NCBI RefSeq assembly: GCF_001486585.1
Contig: NZ_LN909046.1
Span: 806,001-870,000 of the forward strand
Source: Paenibacillus senegalimassiliensis
GTDB taxonomy: Bacteria > Bacillota > Bacilli > Paenibacillales > Paenibacillaceae
DNA: 64,000 nt
Reading direction: 5' to 3'
Shown here: one piece after another, positions 61,929-64,000 of the stretch
Numbering within the stretch: the first letter of the stretch is position 1
How the letters are laid out: every line of letters begins with the position of its first letter
Notes under the pieces: generated by a model
Databases searched by the model: none
The model's input: the letters and a program-made list of their open reading frames with translations, nothing else
Told to the model about the DNA's origin: nothing
Made by a program: the position numbers and the translations under genes

Positions 61929-62000
61929 GGGTTATGTAGGGGTCGAACCTACGACCTGCCGATTAAGAGTCGGCTGCTCTGCCAGCTAAGCTAATAACCC
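61929..62000 (-). tRNA. tRNA-Lys (anticodon CUU)
   Basis: 72-base cloverleaf on the minus strand: acceptor GGGTTAT/ATAACCC, D arm GCTTAGCTGGCAGAGC, anticodon arm GCCGA-CTCTTAA-TCGGC with CTT anticodon, T arm GTAGGTTCGACCCCTAC. CCA is not encoded. It is a single gene, not part of a tRNA cluster, and convergent with the DUF4178 gene. Confidence 0.95.
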
Positions 62001-62167
62001 ATAAATGTTAGTGTTCTTTTTGGGAACAGGAATTATTATATCTCGACTGATTTTAAAAAGCTAGTCTTTTTTTGAAAAATTTGCATCTGGAAACGAGAAG
62101 TTTTATGTTATTTACATAAGTTGGAGAGTTTATTTAAATATGATGACGAAACAGGGGGAAGATTGAC

Positions 62168-62974
62168 ATGAAGTCGGCATCCCGGATATGGAGGTTGGCG
62201 GGGACTGTATCCGCCCTGTCTACCCTGTTATTGTTAGGTGGTTTTATTTATGCGGTCACTGATATTATGAATCCCTCGGCAGCCAAGGGAAGCTTGGAGG
62301 TTCCTTCGGCACTAGAGGAGCATGAGACCCTGGCGGGAGCCTGGGATATGACGGTGATTGGAGACTCGCTAGCTAAAGGTACCGGCGACGACACGGGTAA
62401 GGGCTTCGCGCGCCGCAGCGTGGAATTGCTTCAGGAACAAGGGCATGAGTCCAAGCTGATTAATAACCTGGGCATCAATGGGCTGGATACAGAGAAGCTG
62501 CTATCCATGCTGGACGATCCAGGCGTGAGACATGCGCTTCAGCAGGCAGGAATCATCGTCTTATCGATCGGGGGCAACGATCTGTTTGATGGTACGGAGC
62601 GCATGGCATCGAGTGAGCACATGCCTACCCCGGAAGAGATCGAGGAAGCGGTCTCTGTGCATTCGGAGCATTACCGTCAGATTGTGGCGGAGTTAAAGGA
62701 GATTAATACGCAAGCGTTGCTGGTGTATGTCGGGTTGTATAATCCGTTTAGCGATTTGGAGGGAATCAAGGAGACGGGGAATGATGCCGTAGCCCGCTGG
62801 AATCGGATGGCACAAGAGACTTTAAACGAATATGAAGGTACACTCATTGTGCCTACCTACGATTTATTTACACTAGGCCCGGTACGTTATTTGGCCAGTG
62901 ATCATTTTCACCCTAACGCAGACGGATACCAAGCTATTGCAGAGCGGATGGTTCAGGGCTTGGCCCGTGAATAG
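62168..62974 (+). CDS. Membrane-anchored or secreted SGNH/GDSL hydrolase
   Basis: 268 residues. N-terminal hydrophobic segment (LAGTVSALSTLLLLGGFIYAV), then an SGNH hydrolase domain: nucleophile Ser in MTVIGDSLAKGTG, Gly in NNLGINGL, Asn in LSIGGNDLF, and Asp/His in SDHFHPNADGY. Probably an extracellular esterase or lipase; the substrate is unknown. AGGGGGAAG before the ATG. The ABC exporter genes that follow start 56 bases later. Confidence 0.9.
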   Translation: MKSASRIWRLAGTVSALSTLLLLGGFIYAVTDIMNPSAAKGSLEVPSALEEHETLAGAWDMTVIGDSLAKGTGDDTGKGFARRSVELLQEQGHESKLINNLGINGLDTEKLLSMLDDPGVRHALQQAGIIVLSIGGNDLFDGTERMASSEHMPTPEEIEEAVSVHSEHYRQIVAELKEINTQALLVYVGLYNPFSDLEGIKETGNDAVARWNRMAQETLNEYEGTLIVPTYDLFTLGPVRYLASDHFHPNADGYQAIAERMVQGLARE

Positions 62975-63030
62975 AGCAGATGGAATGAGCAGGTTCAGTC
63001 AGTCAGTACAGGACAAGGAGGGAGATTGCA

Positions 63031-63993
63031 GTGCCGGAGACAACCCCCGTGCTGGTAGTTCAGGGCTTGAAGAAGAAAATCGGCCGCAAGTGGATTGTAC
63101 ATGAGGTCGACTTTACAGTGAATGCGGGCGAAATCTTTGGATTTCTGGGACCCAACGGTGCCGGGAAAACAACGACAATCCGTATGCTGGTTAATTTGGT
63201 ACGTCCGACGGCGGGCAAGGTAGTTATTTGTGGTCATGATGTTCGGCAGGAACCGGAGCAAGCCTTGAGCTGCGTAGGTTCGATCGTTGAGAACCCGGAG
63301 GTCTACCCCTATCTGACCGGGCGTGAGAATCTGGAGCATTTCGCTCGTATGACACCGGGCATCCCGGCCGGACGCATTGCCGAGGTGGTACGTACGGTAG
63401 GTCTGGAAGGGCGAATCGACGATAAGGTCAAGACGTATTCCCTTGGTATGCGGCAGCGGCTTGGTATCGCCCAAGCGTTGCTTGGCCGCCCGAAGTTGCT
63501 GATCCTGGATGAGCCAACCAATGGGCTTGATCCCAAAGGCATTAAGGAAATGCGCACCTTCATTCGCCGTTTGGCGGAGGAAGGCATGGCTGTATTTGTC
63601 TCTAGTCATTTGTTAAGTGAAATTCAATTGCTTTGTGACCGAGTCGCCATCATCGGTCGTGGGCGGCTTCTTGCCGTGGGTGGCGTTCAGGAATTAATGG
63701 CAGGCAGTTCAAACGTTGTGGTGTGGGAATTGGAGCCGCGAGACCGTGGTGAAGCGCTGCTTCGGTCTGTGCCCGAGGTGCGTATTGTGGATGAGGTAGA
63801 CCGGGTGCTGGACGATTCTATAGTGGCAAGTATTCGTGGTGAGGCCCTGGTGACCCAGATGCCGTTTGAGCGGGTGGGTGAGTTAATCCCTCGGCTGGTG
63901 CAGGAAGGTGTCCGGGTGGGAGCGGTACAGAAGGTAAATCCGACGCTGGAGCAATTGTTCCTGGAGATGACGGAAGGTGAGAGCATTGAATAA
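63031..63993 (+). CDS. ABC transporter ATP-binding protein
   Basis: 320-residue ATPase of the drug/lantibiotic exporter type (CcmA/BcrA-like). Walker A GPNGAGKTTT, signature YSLGMRQRLGIAQALL, Walker B LLILDEPTNGLDP, H-loop VSSHLLSEI, and a C-terminal extension of about 100 residues. GTG start 8 bases after AAGGAGGGAG. Exports or immunity function is typical; the substrate is unknown. The stop overlaps the start of the next gene. Confidence 0.9.
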   Translation: MPETTPVLVVQGLKKKIGRKWIVHEVDFTVNAGEIFGFLGPNGAGKTTTIRMLVNLVRPTAGKVVICGHDVRQEPEQALSCVGSIVENPEVYPYLTGRENLEHFARMTPGIPAGRIAEVVRTVGLEGRIDDKVKTYSLGMRQRLGIAQALLGRPKLLILDEPTNGLDPKGIKEMRTFIRRLAEEGMAVFVSSHLLSEIQLLCDRVAIIGRGRLLAVGGVQELMAGSSNVVVWELEPRDRGEALLRSVPEVRIVDEVDRVLDDSIVASIRGEALVTQMPFERVGELIPRLVQEGVRVGAVQKVNPTLEQLFLEMTEGESIE

Positions 63994-64000
63994 CATTCTT
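63986..64000 (+). CDS. Start of an ABC transporter permease gene (3' partial)
   Basis: TTG at 63986 overlaps the end of the ATPase gene and has GGAAGGTGAG upstream. Five codons, reading MNNIL, remain before the window ends. The identity as a permease is inferred from the usual order of such exporters. Confidence 0.4.

Noticed and set aside
1..64000. CRISPR array, prophage, transposase, rRNA operon or replication origin
   Set aside because: No regularly spaced direct repeats with spacers, phage structural genes, transposase motifs, rRNA sequence or DnaA-box cluster was seen on reading both strands.

Overview
The window is a chromosomal segment from a low-to-moderate GC Gram-positive endospore former, most likely Paenibacillus or a close relative. 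The evidence is gene content and order: dinG, rex, mtaD, ypmB, asnS and dnaD in series; a split two-subunit glycine decarboxylase (gcvPA/gcvPB); Bacillus-type T-box, glycine and TPP leaders; GerMN lipoproteins; copper-amine-oxidase-like/AMIN amidases; an S-layer-homology protein; and strong AGGAGG-type ribosome sites with frequent GTG/TTG starts. No prophage, CRISPR array or transposase gene is visible. This is mostly core chromosome.

Layout. 1-11.9 kb: DinG, Rex, MTA/SAH deaminase, YpmB, a membrane AAA protease operon, hydroxybutyryl-CoA dehydrogenase/acetate kinase, AsnS, DnaD. 12-18.1 kb: a RimK-like ligase and an MFS exporter, then an ECF sigma/anti-sigma pair, a triple-repeat membrane protein, DedA and UppP, which together look like an envelope and undecaprenyl-phosphate recycling module. 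18.1-23.6 kb: glycine cleavage, with gcvT-PA-PB on the minus strand behind a tandem glycine riboswitch and gcvH separately on the plus strand. 23.6-27.9 kb: an MtnB-like protein and proB-proA-proC behind a proline-type T-box. 28.1-30.6 kb: omega-amidase, a LysR regulator and signal peptidase I. 30.7-34.9 kb: TPP riboswitch and thiF-E-S-G-O. 35-38.5 kb: an AEC transporter and leuCD. 38.9-46.2 kb: a tandemly duplicated amidase + GerMN lipoprotein pair, then an SLH protein. 46.3-53.5 kb: Nth, a small conserved protein, a frameshifted double dynamin, PurT, a GNAT protein and a WYL regulator. 54-59.1 kb: a complete branched-chain amino-acid ABC importer. 59.1-64 kb: a permuted papain-like protein, a CAP-domain protein, PspA with DUF4178, tRNA-Lys(CUU), an SGNH hydrolase and the start of an ABC exporter operon.

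Points of most interest: (i) a family of short elements ending in TTCAAAAA/TTTTTGAAC, present as four copies of different lengths between 28 and 43.4 kb; (ii) near-identical LysR-type operators upstream of the lysR gene and, at about -65 from a good promoter, upstream of leuC, which suggests this regulator controls leuCD; (iii) the sigma/anti-sigma/DedA/UppP cluster; (iv) a one-base frameshift in a G tract joining the two halves of a DynA-type dynamin; (v) an MtnB homologue lacking its third zinc histidine; (vi) a sigma gene without an ATG/GTG/TTG start at its strong ribosome site; (vii) paired GATATAC repeats before the AAA-protease operon and a long inverted repeat covering the dedA ribosome site. 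All calls rest on reading the sequence; no database search was run.
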